Translations under genes and position numbers: made by a program | Assembly: GCA_014529385.2 (NCBI GenBank) | Contig: CM043966.1 | Coordinates: 85,280,087 to 85,344,086, forward strand | Direction: 5' to 3' | DNA from: Adiantum capillus-veneris | Taxonomy: Eukaryota > Streptophyta > Polypodiopsida > Polypodiales > Pteridaceae | Length of the DNA stretch: 64,000 bases | Notes under the pieces: model-generated | Seen by the model: only the letters and a program-made list of their open reading frames with translations | The model's database searches: none | What the model was told of the DNA's origin: nothing | In this document: piece by piece, positions 24,291-34,213 of the stretch | Layout: each line of letters starts with the position of its first letter | Position numbering within the stretch: the first letter of the stretch is position 1

Positions 24291-24700
24291 TCAGTTGCCT
24301 ATGGTGTGTCCTCCTAATCATGAGGATTATTTTTATATTGCTATGACGGTGGGATCGGTGGCTATTGGAGTAGTATTACTACAAAAGGTAGGCAGAAGCT
24401 ATAAGCCCATTTATTTCGAAAGCAGGGTCATTAGTCCAGGTGAAGCTACTTATACGGAGGCAGAGCAGTGGTTTATGGCTTTGGTCTTTGCATGCAGGAA
24501 GTTTAAAGTATATTTGGTCGTTCGGAAGTTTTATGTATTGACTGCTAACAATGTTTTGCCTGAAGTGGTGTTGCACTTGAAGCTAAGAAAGCGAATCATG
24601 AAGTGGGTCATCTAACTTCAAGAGTTTGAGTTTGAGTACAAAGTGGATCACACTCGGCGGTCTCATTTGGCGGACATTTTGGTCAACAAGGAGGTTGAGT
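24291..24700 (+). pseudogene. Element A RNase H (first domain)
   Basis: Reads YFYIAMTVGSVAIGVVLLQK, then PIYFESRVISPGEATYTEAE (the position of the catalytic Glu), then FYVLTANNVLPEVVLHLKLR; the third catalytic Asp position (normally TDxxxL) reads TAN. A TAA at 24,613-24,615 interrupts KWVI / LQEFEFEYKVDHTRRSHLAD. Confidence 0.85.
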
Positions 24701-24754
24701 TGCCAATTTATCCAAGGGTGGTACAAGAGGAGGATAAGGAAGAACCTGATTTGG

Positions 24755-25160
24755 AAGAGGCCTTTACGATGTGGTTTGATGGTGCTTACAGACGAGTAAC
24801 ACAGAAAGAAGGTGGGGGGGTGGTTATTTAGGATCCGCAAGGCACAGTCATTTTTTCCAAAGCTTATGACTTGGAGGAGGTGCATACCAACAATGAAGCA
24901 GAATATCTTACCTTACACCTGGGGCTCAAGCAATGCATTGACTTTGGCATTTCGAGGTTAGTCATAAAGGGTGATGCTCTACTGGTTATCAAACAACTTT
25001 TGGGCCAATGGTAGGTAAAGAGGGATTCTCTCAAGAATTGGTTTTTTTCCATAAAGAAGCTGTTGAAGTTTTTTGAAGTAGTGCAGTTCAAACATGTGAG
25101 AAGAGAACAAAACTAGGAAGCAGATCGTTTGGCTAGCAGTCGTGTTCAGACTCAAATGTC
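24755..25160 (+). pseudogene. Element A second RNase H (aRNH), diagnostic of Tat lineage
   Basis: Downstream of the first RNase H a second one reads MWFDGAYRRVTQKEGGGVVI, a TAG at 24,829-24,831, DPQGTVIFSKAYDLEEVHTN, NEAEYLTLHLGLKQCIDFGI and RLVIKGDALLVIKQLLGQW. The Asp-Gly-Ala, TNNxAEY and GDA motifs are those of archaeal/plant-type RNase HI. Two more in-frame TAG codons follow (GQW-stop-VKR and EQN-stop-EADRLAS). Each stop can be explained by a C-to-T change or its complement. Confidence 0.88.
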
Positions 25161-25349
25161 GAGTTTGTATGTGGGGCCAGCCACTTATGCAGGTAGAGAG
25201 ACTTTGAAGGATATTGATGATTTCTTGAATACAAGTCAATGTTCCGACGGGCTTTCCAAGCTACAAAAGAGGAGGGTTGTTCAAAAAGATAAAAGGTTCA
25301 CTCTGGTTGGTGAAGATCTTATGGTGCACGGTCGGGATGGGGTGCTATG

Positions 25350-26460
25350 TCGTGTCCTCTACAAAGAGGAGATTTGCATGGTCTTGGAGCAGTGCCATGA
25401 GGAAAGTGGTCATCAGGGTAAGAGTCAAGTTTTGTTTCGTATCTTAAGAAGTGGGTTCTAGTGGCCTTCTGTGGTGTGAGATGTGCATTATTGGTGCAAG
25501 ACGTGCCATCAATGCCAAGTGATGGGTGAAAGACGACTGGTAGCTGAGCAATAGGGGGCTATCATCGCACATGATGCCTTTGAAAAATGGGGTTTGGATG
25601 TAATTGGTCCATTGCCCAAGTCAGCGAGTGGTAAGAAATATGTGGTAGTGGCAATAGACTACCTTACACGATGGGTCAAGGCTAAAGCAGTCAAAGAGGT
25701 AAATGCGCATATTGTTGCTCAGTTTGTATTTGATTGCATATGTTGTCGTTTTGGAGTACCTTGGGTGCTTATATCAGATCATGGACAGGGATTCAGAAGT
25801 AAGTTGGTGCGTGCTCTGGTGGAAAAATATGGGGATTCAACACCGATTTTCATCTCCATACCACCCGCAGTGCAATGGTTTGGTGGAGAGTGCAAGTGGG
25901 CAGATAGTCAAGATGCTTACAAAGTATATATACCAGCAGGTTGAAGAGTGGGAGTCTAACCTTGATAAATGTTTGTGGGCTTACAGGACTTCTTACAAGG
26001 TGGCAACCAACTTCACTCCATACGAGTTGGTGTATGGCAAGGAAGCGGTTCTGCCTGTGCATGTGCAGCTAGGGGTTCTCAAAGGTTTATGGCGAATTGA
26101 TAAAACTCATCAAGATATTTTGCATGATAGAATTACAAGTCTCGAAACCTTGAAGATGGATCATGAGGCAGCGGTGGATTTTTATGTGAAGCAACGAGAA
26201 AGAAGGGTAGCAAAGTTCAACCGACATTTGCCAGCTAAGCAGATTGAGAAAGGCGATCTAGTTCAAGAAAAAGTGGACGGGGCCTTACAAGGTTCATCAG
26301 GTTTTTCCCAATGGTACATATGCACTAGTCAGGTTGGATGGTCGGTTTTTTAAACACAGAATAAATGGTCTTCGTCTCAAACTCTACTTTGACAGGGAGT
26401 TAGTGCCAGTGGTGCATCAGATTCTTATGCACGGGGTGGGGCAACCCACTTGAAGGTTTT
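25350..26460 (+). pseudogene. Element A integrase with GPY/F-type end
   Basis: The zinc domain HEESGHQGKSQVLFRILRSG and CKTCHQCQVMG (HHCC) is interrupted by stops. The catalytic core has WGLDVIGPLPKSASGKKYVV (first Asp), VPWVLISDHGQGFRS (second Asp) and, after a frameshift near 25,850, YHPQCNGLVESASGQIVKML (Glu). EWESNLDKCLWAYRTSYK and FTPYELVYGKEAVLPVHVQL follow. After another frame change near 26,280 the tail reads GPYKVHQVFPNGTYALVRLD. No chromodomain is seen, in keeping with Tat. Confidence 0.9.
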
Positions 26461-26593
26461 GCAATAGGGTGCAATAAAACTATGTAAATATGGTTTTAGT
26501 TTTCTCATAGTGTGTGCCAGGTTTTACAGTTTATAGTGGAATAAAGCTCTTTTGTGGTTGAGCATAAATGCTCAACAGGGGGGTGCGCAATGA
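26461..26593 (+). other. Element A 3' untranslated part with polypurine tract
   Basis: No coding. The run acaggggggtg near 26,575-26,585 is the probable polypurine tract, lying just before the 3' LTR. Confidence 0.6.
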
Positions 26594-28494
26594 TGGTGCA
26601 GACAAAGTGTGTCGACTCTAGAAGATGGCATGGACAGATGTGTGCAGGCAAGCAGAAGCATGGCAAAGGACTAGAGCAGCTGGGAAATTCATGAGATGGC
26701 AGGTAGCAGCGGAAGTGTATGCATGATGCGGCTTATACGCCAAGGAAGGCTCCATAATGGGCTAATTGGGGTAGCAGGTGAAGGAGATGCAAAGTGTAGA
26801 TTTTGGGTCCAGAAATGAAGAGCTTGAAGTGCTGAAGGAACAGGTCCAGACGGCTCATCAAACCGAGCTACGGAGCCCAAGTTATTGAAGGTTAAAGTTT
26901 TAGTGTAGTGGTTTGCAGATTTTTGCCGGACAGGGCAGCTGGGTACAGGTGGTCCAAGTGGAACTTGACTTATAGATGTGTAGAGCTCAATTCATGGAGC
27001 CTACTCGTCTTTTCGGACTGTGGATCGGAGCCACGATTTGCAAGATATGGTCATTTGAAGTTTTTCTGGGGGCCGGGTCTGAGCCCACTTGGCCATGCTG
27101 GAGAATGTGCCATCTGGCATCTTCTGAGGCTCGACAAAGTTCTAGAGCGGAGCGTATAACACACAAAGCCAGCGGGAAATGACTGCATGCCAAACGGAGT
27201 CCGGAGCAAAGAGTTGCAACAGTCGAAAGCTAGGTGTCTTTGTCCAAAATTGTTTGCAGATGATTTTTCCCATTTTTGGAAGCCTTGATTCGAGGATGCC
27301 GAGGGGTCTAAATGCAGAGATAGAGGGTGTGGGCGGAGCCGAGAAAGTGGCATTTCAGGTGGTGGTTACAGCTTGGTAGTAGGACTTGGGAGCAGAGAAT
27401 GGAAGCCAGATGAAGGCACGCCAAAAAAAAAGGCTTGTGTTAAAAATGTAATGGGGTTTTTTTTGAAGTTCAAAAGGCCATGGCCTCTCGGGCCGCCACA
27501 TGGCAACCTAGATACCCCACATACGCAGTAAGCATGGTGAGTGTCATGGTATATGAGCTGGGGCGTGGCCATTGCATAAGCATCCAAGTGAGGAGTGGAG
27601 AGCTCTTGGAGCTCGTGGCTATGGCTCACGTATGAGCAGGCGTTGCTATGGCGGCCGATGGCGGGTCGGCGGTGGTTTTGGGCGAGGCTGGGAAGTGGTG
27701 GTGTCCGTGGGCAGCCGCAGGGCGGTTGTGTGTGATGACATTGCGGCCCTAGTGGGGGGTGGTCCCGCGGCCCTCAAAGACCGAAAGTTTTGAGGAAAAA
27801 GGAGGGGGCAATAGCGACATCGCTATTGCCTCCCCCCTTCAAGTAAGGGATGAGCCCCATGACAGAGAATGAGAGAGAGAATCCGGAGTCCTCCAAATAG
27901 TATAAAGCAAAGCTAAAGCCGGCCAAGTTGAGGGCCAAGTGGACAAAGCCAGATGCAAGACCAAAAGGAGGGAGATCCGGCCGGCCAAGATGGAAGGACC
28001 AAAGCCCAATGTGCACACCATGTAAATGTTTCCAACACCAAACTAGGCCAAGTGTTAGCAATGCCATAAAATACTAAAAGAAGCTTTAAGTGAAGGCCAC
28101 GCGAAGAGAAACTCACTCTTTTTCTTTTTCTTTTTTGGGCCTCTTAGAGGTGCCCCTATAAAAGGTTGTAAATGTGAAAATTAATGGGCTTTTTTGCCTG
28201 TGTGAGTAAGTGAAAGCTTGAAGCTTGTGTGATTCCAAGCCTTCCATTGAAGCTGCATACATTGGTTGTGCTACTCTCTATGCAATAATACCACTCACTT
28301 GCCCCAATCTCGTGTGTTGCTTCTCCCCATCCCCCTCCTCTTCTCTGGCTCTTCGTGTATTGGTCATAGCTTGCAGAGGGTTTGCCTACAGCTCGAGAGG
28401 TGCTACCGAGAGGGCAGATTAGGAGTTTCTTGTGATTCAGAAGGTTGAGTTGAGCAGTGTGGGTGCATTTGTGTTGTGGGTGTTTTTTGCAAGG
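26594..28494 (+). repeat. Element A 3' LTR, first part (split by element B)
   Basis: Matches 19,493-21,365 of the 5' LTR and breaks exactly at caagg (28,490-28,494), where element B is inserted. It contains the counterpart TATA box at 28,157-28,165. Confidence 0.92.
28490..28494. other. Target-site duplication of element B (left copy)
   Basis: caagg; the right copy is at 33,784-33,788. In the uninterrupted 5' LTR of element A this word occurs once, which proves the insertion. Confidence 0.95.
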
Positions 28495-29068
28495 TGTGCG
28501 CTCCTTGCCGCACTGTCGAAGCAAGGGACTTGCCAATACACCGTATGCGAGCCACAAACGGCTCCAAGCACACAACAAGCCTAAACTAGCAAGCTCAAGA
28601 AAACAAAGGGTGTGTCACTCACCGCTCTACGCTCGCCTTTGTGGTGGATTCCTCGCCGCGATGAAGAAGAAGCTGCAGTCGTGCCGCGCTCAACCGCTTC
28701 GCCGCCGTCGTGCCTTCGTAATGCTCGATCGCACACACACTCTCCCTCTCTCTCTCTCTCTCTCACACACACACAAGGAGGTGAAGAAGAAGAAGATGGA
28801 GATGGAGCAAGAGCACTCTTCAATTGCACAAATGAGAGAATGAGTAAAAATTAGGTTTAGTTGGCTTTTATAGGAGCTCACCCCATTCACACTTGGGCGC
28901 CCATGCTTAACCAACTAATCCCTTGAATGTCCAAGTTAAAGTGCGCCTCTCATCGGCGATCACTCTACCTTTCCCTATTGGTCCGACAAGCCCGGTACCT
29001 GACTCTAAATCATACATAATACGCGTCCATCGTAGGTGATGGGTGTCCGTGTGCCGTGAGGGTTAACA
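28495..29068 (-). repeat. Element B 3' LTR (left on the plus strand)
   Basis: 574 bp with an internal (CT)n(CA)n microsatellite at about 28,731-28,775. A TATA-type box is on the minus strand at 28,865-28,872 (tataaaag). The 128-codon frame that overlaps it is not a gene. Confidence 0.95.
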
Positions 29069-29082
29069 TGCCCCCCTTCCTG
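29069..29082 (-). other. Element B polypurine tract
   Basis: On the minus strand ggaaggggggca sits directly against the LTR start tgttaaccc, the standard place for plus-strand priming. Confidence 0.8.
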
Positions 29083-30681
29083 ATGTAGATTCCGTCCTCG
29101 GAAGCTATTGAGTTGAAGCTGGGTCGTCGAGGTGGAAGAGCATTTGAGATGAATGTCCTTAGCCTTCTTCAGTCACTGCAAAATCAAATAACATTGGCAC
29201 AGTAACTGCATTCTCTTAAAAAGCATATGCAGTTTTAGGTAGACACATTGATTGGTAAAAGAATTTCAAACAATTTGTTAGCAATGAACATTAAATTGCA
29301 ATGTAATCAAATGCATAAACAGATGTAAAGGCAAAAAATTAAACAAGTCTGGGGTCGCTAATTTGACGGTCGAAAGGCACTAGAGATCGAATATTAATAC
29401 CATGGGTAAGCTTCTTAATTTTCTGTGGTCAATTAAGTTGTTTAATCGCGAGAGCCAAGTATTCATGTTCAAGGGCTAACTAGAGGCTATATCTAGAAAA
29501 CCTTGTAGTTAAGCTACCATAAAATGAATTTCTCATGAAATCATCGCCTGACTGATTACTTTTTCTTTGACCCCCCAAAGTCTTTTCACATTGATTCAAT
29601 TTGATGTGTGTGCTTATTTTGTATGCCTTGGGTTTTTTGCTTTTCAAGGAAAAGCGCCCACACTGGGAACCTCTAGGGCTCTAGTACCATAGGCTATACA
29701 TGTGAGTGAAGTACCAAATCAAACCGAGATTTCTTTTCCAGCTTAAAATTTTACATTGTGGCACTTTGATTTTTTGTTTGTTCATTTTCATCATTTTAAT
29801 TTTGTAACTTTGGGGGGTCATATAACACTGTTACACTCCCAGGCTCATCACATTAGTAAACTCCCTTTATAATACTTAAGCTAAAGGTCGATAGGGTTAA
29901 GCCCACTAGAAAGCCCTAGTACATTTCACACAATGCTGCCTAAATCGGATTAAGAACCTAAGTAACCATTGCTTATTAGGAAGGCATTCCCCATGGTATT
30001 AAGAGAAGATTTCTAATACCTAGCTTGGTCAAACTAACTTAGTCGGACTGCTTGATTTTTAAACCTAGACAAGTGACTATGACAAAAGATTACATTGAAT
30101 TAAATGTTTGATAATAAGCCAATGCGCTGAATAGTATGCTACCAATCACAATCAAAGCAGACAAACATGGATGCAAAAAAGATAAGGGCAATGCTAATGG
30201 ACAAGAAACACCTGTTTGTGTTGATGGTCGCGCTTGATTTGAAGGTTCCATGAAGGTCCAAATCCTATCAATAGCAACACGCTCCTGTACACACTATGAA
30301 ACAAAAGGAATACCTCCAGGAGGCACATCAGTGGGAAAAGAGAACTTTTCTAATCACTCAACTCTAAAACAGAAACACTCCTATCGTACTAATCTTACCT
30401 ACCCTCCATCACTCAAGTGATGAGGATCAAAGGTGTTTCATGGCATAGGTTTCTGTTTCACTGTACCAGATGTGACATGTGTAGGTCTGAGTCAATGTTT
30501 TGACTTTAATGTGCATACTCGTTTGCTAATTGCTCTTGCTCTTTTTCTTTTTTTTTTTTGTGAGTATAAAGCTATATATATACATTCCCTAAGATCGGAA
30601 TTGAGAGGTCAGGGAAAAAGGTTGAGAGGGAAACAAATGAATGATGACTGTCAGCAAACACTCCCCCCTTGCTTGGGTAGA
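29083..30681 (-). other. Element B 3' region, non-coding
   Basis: 1.6 kb between the ORF end and the polypurine tract. No minus-strand frame of note and no RT or integrase motif. It could hold packaging or 3' UTR signals; nothing specific is seen. Confidence 0.6.
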
Positions 30682-32205
30682 TCATACCGTTTGAAATGAG
30701 CTTGTCACCCTTTGAAACCAATTGTTCCAGTTGGTAATAGGTGAGGATTTTTGCCAGTAGTTTGTTATTACCCTTGGTGCCTTGTCAAGTTGCAAGGGTG
30801 GTAAGGTACTCTCCCAGGATTGAACTTGAAGTGGTTCATCAGGTGATTCTTGAACACTGGGAGGTGTGGATTCTTTTGTAGCTTCATTGAGGTCCACTAC
30901 TATAGATGGAGGCTGTGTAGAAGCTTTTACCTCTATGGATGTATTACATGATGAGCTAGAATCTTCATGGGACTCCCCCCTTCCTGAGCTAGGTGGAACA
31001 AATCGTTCTTTCTTTGGTACCCAAACTAGCTCGGGAGCGGGTGTGTAGCATTCTGTGATTTTTTTCTTTCCACGATCATTGATTCGTTTTGGAGCTACGG
31101 CATTGGGCTCACTTGGGTCAGGTGATAGGTAAGAGTACAATCTACATTTTGGCACCCAGATTTGATCATTTCCTTGATAGTAGCCTTGGGCTTCCAATAG
31201 TCGTTTAGGGATCCATCGCAACATTTTCTTAATTTTCTTGGAGTGAGTGGTACGGTTCTTACTAGGTTTCCATTTTTTTGCATCAACCATGCTCACTACA
31301 GAGGTTTTAGGGACCCACTTGTATGTTTTCTCTGTTATATTAGGATGGTTCTTGTGTGTCTCAAGCTTTCTTTCAACTACATTAGTTGAAGCTCTAGAGA
31401 GTTGGGCTATGGGGACGTATGGTTCAACCTCCTGGACATGCAATGTCTTGGGTTTTATTTCCTTGGGAAATATCTCAGGGACTATGGCTTGAGTGGTAGG
31501 GCTAAGAGTTGGTTTTTGCGTTGTAACACCCCCAGTCCCCCAATCAATAGTGCATTTGGTGGCTATCATCCACGTGCGGCCTAGGTTTATATTACCCTCC
31601 ATAGTTCCAGTAGGCATGACCAAAAAGTCTTGAGCTACCACCCCATTGTCATAACTGACAGAAGTGTGCCAGATTCCAAAAACCGCAGTTTTTTTCTTGT
31701 TGACACCCTTGACTTGGATAATACTCTCAGATAGAGGTGGCTTCCCTAACTGACACCACACCCCATAGGATAGCAGATTGTATTTAGCACCTGTGTCCAA
31801 TAAGGCGTTATATAGCACTTTTCCATAGGCACTATTTAACTCAATGGGGTATCGTAGAGGTGTGTCAGAGTCCAACCCATCCTCTTCGTGTGCTTCATTT
31901 GCATCAGGTTCCGAGCGAGTAGCTCTACCTAATGTTTCCATGAAACGGCTAAACATACTAGTACTAGGCTGTGGAGCTTCGGGAGGTGCATGGCCTTCTC
32001 TCTCAGTGTTTTGGGTAGGGTATGCTTCCATGATTTCTGAGTCGGAGGAGGAATCACTAGCGGCTATTTTAGGGTCTTGGGTGGTGCTACCTTGTGTCCC
32101 CGCTGAGGGTCTAGAGCTTATCGTGGATGGGTAATGGGTGTCCGTATGAACAGAGGCACCCTCAATATGCTCGTGTTCTAGCACCCGCCCAGAGCGTAAG
32201 TGCAT
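30682..32205 (-). CDS. Retropepsin-like protein with four W-[VI]-P-K repeats
   Basis: A 507-codon uninterrupted frame, the only sizeable protein of element B. Residues 1-115 are polar, Ser/Thr/Pro/Glu-rich and probably disordered. Residues 120-225 look like a retropepsin: hydrophobic strand plus Asp-Thr-Gly (NALLDTGAKYNLLSYG, DTG at 137-139) and, about 70 residues later, NINLGRTWM in place of the usual ILGRPW. Four W-[VI]-P-K motifs lie at 297, 331, 350 and 395 (YKWVPKT, LRWIPKRL, QIWVPKCRL, LVWVPKKERF), in a Lys-rich context. The tail is acidic/Ser-rich and ends in NWNNWFQRVTSSFQTV. No zinc knuckle, signal peptide or membrane segment is seen. Family knowledge supports only the protease-like fold; the role of the repeats is unknown (nucleic-acid or gag binding is a guess). 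A decayed relative lies at 34,700-35,470. Confidence 0.85.
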   Translation of the reverse strand: MHLRSGRVLEHEHIEGASVHTDTHYPSTISSRPSAGTQGSTTQDPKIAASDSSSDSEIMEAYPTQNTEREGHAPPEAPQPSTSMFSRFMETLGRATRSEPDANEAHEEDGLDSDTPLRYPIELNSAYGKVLYNALLDTGAKYNLLSYGVWCQLGKPPLSESIIQVKGVNKKKTAVFGIWHTSVSYDNGVVAQDFLVMPTGTMEGNINLGRTWMIATKCTIDWGTGGVTTQKPTLSPTTQAIVPEIFPKEIKPKTLHVQEVEPYVPIAQLSRASTNVVERKLETHKNHPNITEKTYKWVPKTSVVSMVDAKKWKPSKNRTTHSKKIKKMLRWIPKRLLEAQGYYQGNDQIWVPKCRLYSYLSPDPSEPNAVAPKRINDRGKKKITECYTPAPELVWVPKKERFVPPSSGRGESHEDSSSSCNTSIEVKASTQPPSIVVDLNEATKESTPPSVQESPDEPLQVQSWESTLPPLQLDKAPRVITNYWQKSSPITNWNNWFQRVTSSFQTV

Positions 32206-32587
32206 GTGCTTTTGATACCCTAAGGTGTCAAAAAGCTGCTCTAGGAGGCCTTGTGACTAGTTTTTAGCGTGTTTTTTGTTTGTTTTTTTTTGCTAGATTT
32301 TTTAGAGCGTGTCGTGGAATGGGCCGTGTGATAGCTCGAAACGAGCGTATCGGTCAGAGGGTCGTGCCGTGCTTTACAGCCCTCCGTTTGGTCACTCTAT
32401 GCCCTCAGAATCCCTAAAACTGTCAATTTTCAGTAGGGAACTAAGCCCAAACTAGAAAGTCTAAGGGTGCAAGTGGGAAGAGAAAGGAGGAGAGTGGAGG
32501 ACTTGTCCCACATGCTCTCATTCTCTCTTGAGGGAGTAGGGTATATATATAAGAGTGAGTCTAGTATATATCATAAGACTGAGGACT

Positions 32588-32650
32588 GAGGCTTGGGCTT
32601 GGGCTAGGGCTAGGGCTTGGGCTTAGCCCAGGCTTGGGCTTGGGCTTGGG
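32588..32650. repeat. (GGGCTT)n hexamer array
   Basis: About ten imperfect copies of gggctt/gggcta, with one inverted step (ttagcccagg) in the middle. Confidence 0.85.
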
Positions 32651-32875
32651 AAAATGATCCCGATCCCGATCTATCTTTTATACAAACCAACCCGTACGTT
32701 TTAAGAGTCACGTTTTTTATTTTCGAAAAATATCGCCGCCCACTCGCTCGCGTTTTTAATTTCCGATTTTTTTCAAATAAAAATATTTTTTTTTTCAAAA
32801 AATTTTTTTTTTTCTCAAAAACTTTTTTTTTTCCCAATTTTTTTTTTTTAATTTTTTTTTGTTGATGCAGAAAAT

Positions 32876-33085
32876 ACAGAAATTGAAAACGCAGGTATGC
32901 AGAAAATGCAGAAAACGCAGATATGCAGAAAATGCAGGAAAAACGCAGAAATTGCAGCAAATTGGCAGAAATGCAGAAAATTGCAGAAATTGAAAACGCC
33001 GAACTTGAAAATGCAGAAATTGCAGAAATTGAAAAAACGCAGACAATAGCAGAAATTGAAACTTGACAGCAATTGCAGAAAACGC
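32876..33085. repeat. GCAGAAA-type repeat tract
   Basis: The words gcagaaaatgcagaaa, gcagaaattgcagaaa and aacgcag recur irregularly over about 210 bp. Confidence 0.85.
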
Positions 33086-33187
33086 AAAAAACAGAAATCT
33101 TCCACACACTCCTTCCCTGCCTTTCCTATGATAGAAATTGCACCACAAGGAAGCGTAAAGTGCTAACCGAGCTTACTGTAGGGCATA

Positions 33188-33205
33188 TCCCCGGCAGCGG
33201 CGCCA
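33188..33205 (-). other. Element B primer-binding site (tRNA-Asp type)
   Basis: On the minus strand TGGCGCCGCTGCCGGGGA starts five bases after the 5' LTR end. From memory, plant tRNA-Asp(GTC) ends in the complement of this with one mismatch (17 of 18). tRNA-Asp priming is usual for Athila/Tat-type gypsy elements. Confidence 0.85.
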
Positions 33206-33209
33206 AAAA

Positions 33210-33459
33210 TGTGCGCTCCTTGCCGCACTGTCGAAGCAAGGGACTTGCCAATACACCGTATGCGAGCCACAAACGGCTCCAAGCACACAACAAGCCTAAA
33301 CTAGCAAGCTCAAGAAAACAAAGGGTGTGTCACTCACCGCTCTACGCTCGCCTTCGTGGTGGATTCCTCGCCGCGATGAAGAAGAAGCTGCAGTCGTGCC
33401 GCGCTCAACCGCTTCGCCGCCGTCGTGCCTTCGTAATGCTCGATCGCACACACACTCTC

Positions 33460-33490
<31 letters not shown>

Positions 33491-33783
33491 AGGAGGTGAA
33501 GAAGAAGAAGATGGAGATGGAGCAAGAGCACTCTTCAATTGCACAAATGAGAGAATGAGTAAAAATTAGGTTTAGTTGGCTTTTATAGGAGCTCACCCCA
33601 TTCACACTTGGGCGCCCATGCTTAACCAACTAATCCCTTGAATGTCCAAGTTAAAGTGCGCCTCTCATCGGCGATCACTCTACCTTTCCCTATTGGTCCG
33701 ACAAGCCCGGTACCTGACTCTACCAAATACATAATACGCGTCCATCGTAGGTGATGGGTGTCCGTGTGCCGTGAGGGTTAACA
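33210..33783 (-). repeat. Element B 5' LTR (right on the plus strand)
   Basis: 574 bp, nearly identical to 28,495-29,068. A minus-strand TATA-type box is at 33,580-33,587. As the upstream LTR in element orientation this copy should drive transcription of the ORF. Confidence 0.95.
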
Positions 33784-33788
33784 CAAGG
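33784..33788. other. Target-site duplication of element B (right copy)
   Basis: caagg, identical to 28,490-28,494. Confidence 0.95.
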
Positions 33789-33944
33789 TGTGAGGTAGTT
33801 GTTTTGTATGCTAAAGCGGAGTTGTTAGTGCAAATAAGCCAATTTGAAGGTGTTTTTTGAGAGGTTAGGGGTGTTGTGGAATCCGTGGGCTATAGAGAGG
33901 CAAGTAGTTTGTGTGCTGGGTGTGTTCCTTATTCCCCCTCTCCA
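33789..33944 (+). repeat. Element A 3' LTR, second part
   Basis: Continues the LTR from tgtgaggtag to ccctctcca and matches 21,360-21,515 almost base for base. After 33,944 the similarity to the 5' LTR stops. Confidence 0.93.
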
Positions 33945-34105
33945 ACGTAGAGAGAAAGAGGATTTGCGTGTAGGAGTGTGAAGGATAGGAGGGGAGAGAA
34001 AGAGAGATGCACTACTATGAGTCCCAAAGCTCAAAATAAGGGCTAAGTCACACCGATGCAATACTTTCCTTATCCTTGCTAGCTATCTCAGACTAATATC
34101 GTGTT

Positions 34106-34174
34106 GTTTTCAATTTCCAATGTCGGTTGAGGGCAAGGGGAAAAGTAAAAATTCCATGGTTCCAAGGTTCCACC

Positions 34175-34176
<2 letters not shown>
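34106..34176. repeat. Cassette repeat, right copy
   Basis: Counterpart of 19,284-19,348 with a few substitutions and one short insertion (attccatggttccaagg versus attccaagg). Confidence 0.75.
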
Positions 34177-34212
<36 letters not shown>

Positions 34213-34213
34213 G
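34177..34213. repeat. (GA)n microsatellite
   Basis: A GA tract with one gata interruption, joined to gaggtgcc. Confidence 0.9.

Larger units (their letters stand above)
32206..33187 (-). other. Element B leader, built of simple repeats
   Basis: 980 bp between the primer-binding site and the ORF. In transcription order it has a gcagaaa-type repeat (32,876-33,085 on plus), T/A homopolymer runs (32,765-32,860) and a gggctt hexamer array (32,588-32,650). No gag is encoded. The 165-codon Phe/Ser/Ala frame here follows from the repeat and is not a gene. Confidence 0.7.
28495..33783 (-). mobile_element. Element B: young non-autonomous LTR retrotransposon carrying one 507-aa ORF
   Basis: Both LTRs are 574 bp, start tgtgcgctcc and end gggttaaca on the plus strand, and are flanked by a perfect caagg duplication. 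They differ by about one substitution (28,642 region, tt versus tc), a small block near 28,986-28,994, and a shift in the CT/CA microsatellite. The element reads on the minus strand: primer-binding site at 33,188-33,205, polypurine tract at 29,069-29,082. Between them is one long ORF and no gag, RT, RNase H or integrase signature, so it must depend on proteins made elsewhere. Confidence 0.93.
19493..33944 (+). mobile_element. Element A: Ty3/gypsy, Tat-lineage, with element B nested in its 3' LTR
   Basis: A 2 kb LTR pair (19,493-21,515 and 26,594-28,494 plus 33,789-33,944) flanks gag with a CCHC knuckle, protease, RT, RNase H, a second RNase H, and integrase in the usual order. The second RNase H is the hallmark of the Tat branch. 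The flanking acgt at 19,489-19,492 and 33,945-33,948 is a possible 4 bp target duplication; this is less certain than the other target duplications because the 5' LTR edge has diverged. Stops, frameshifts and the nested element B show it is inactive. Confidence 0.9.

Noticed and set aside
28457-28843. 128-codon frame, repeated at 33,073-33,558
   Set aside because: It is LTR sequence of element B plus its microsatellite. Occurrence in both LTRs is expected and is not evidence of a gene family.
32588-32650. Interstitial telomere repeat
   Set aside because: The unit is GGGCTT/GGGCTA, not the plant TTTAGGG.
32610-33107. 165-codon minus-strand frame rich in Phe, Ser and Ala
   Set aside because: Produced by the GCAGAAA-type repeat and homopolymer runs in the element B leader.
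33188-33205. tRNA gene fragment
   Set aside because: Only the 3' acceptor complement is present and it sits five bases from an LTR, so it is a primer-binding site.
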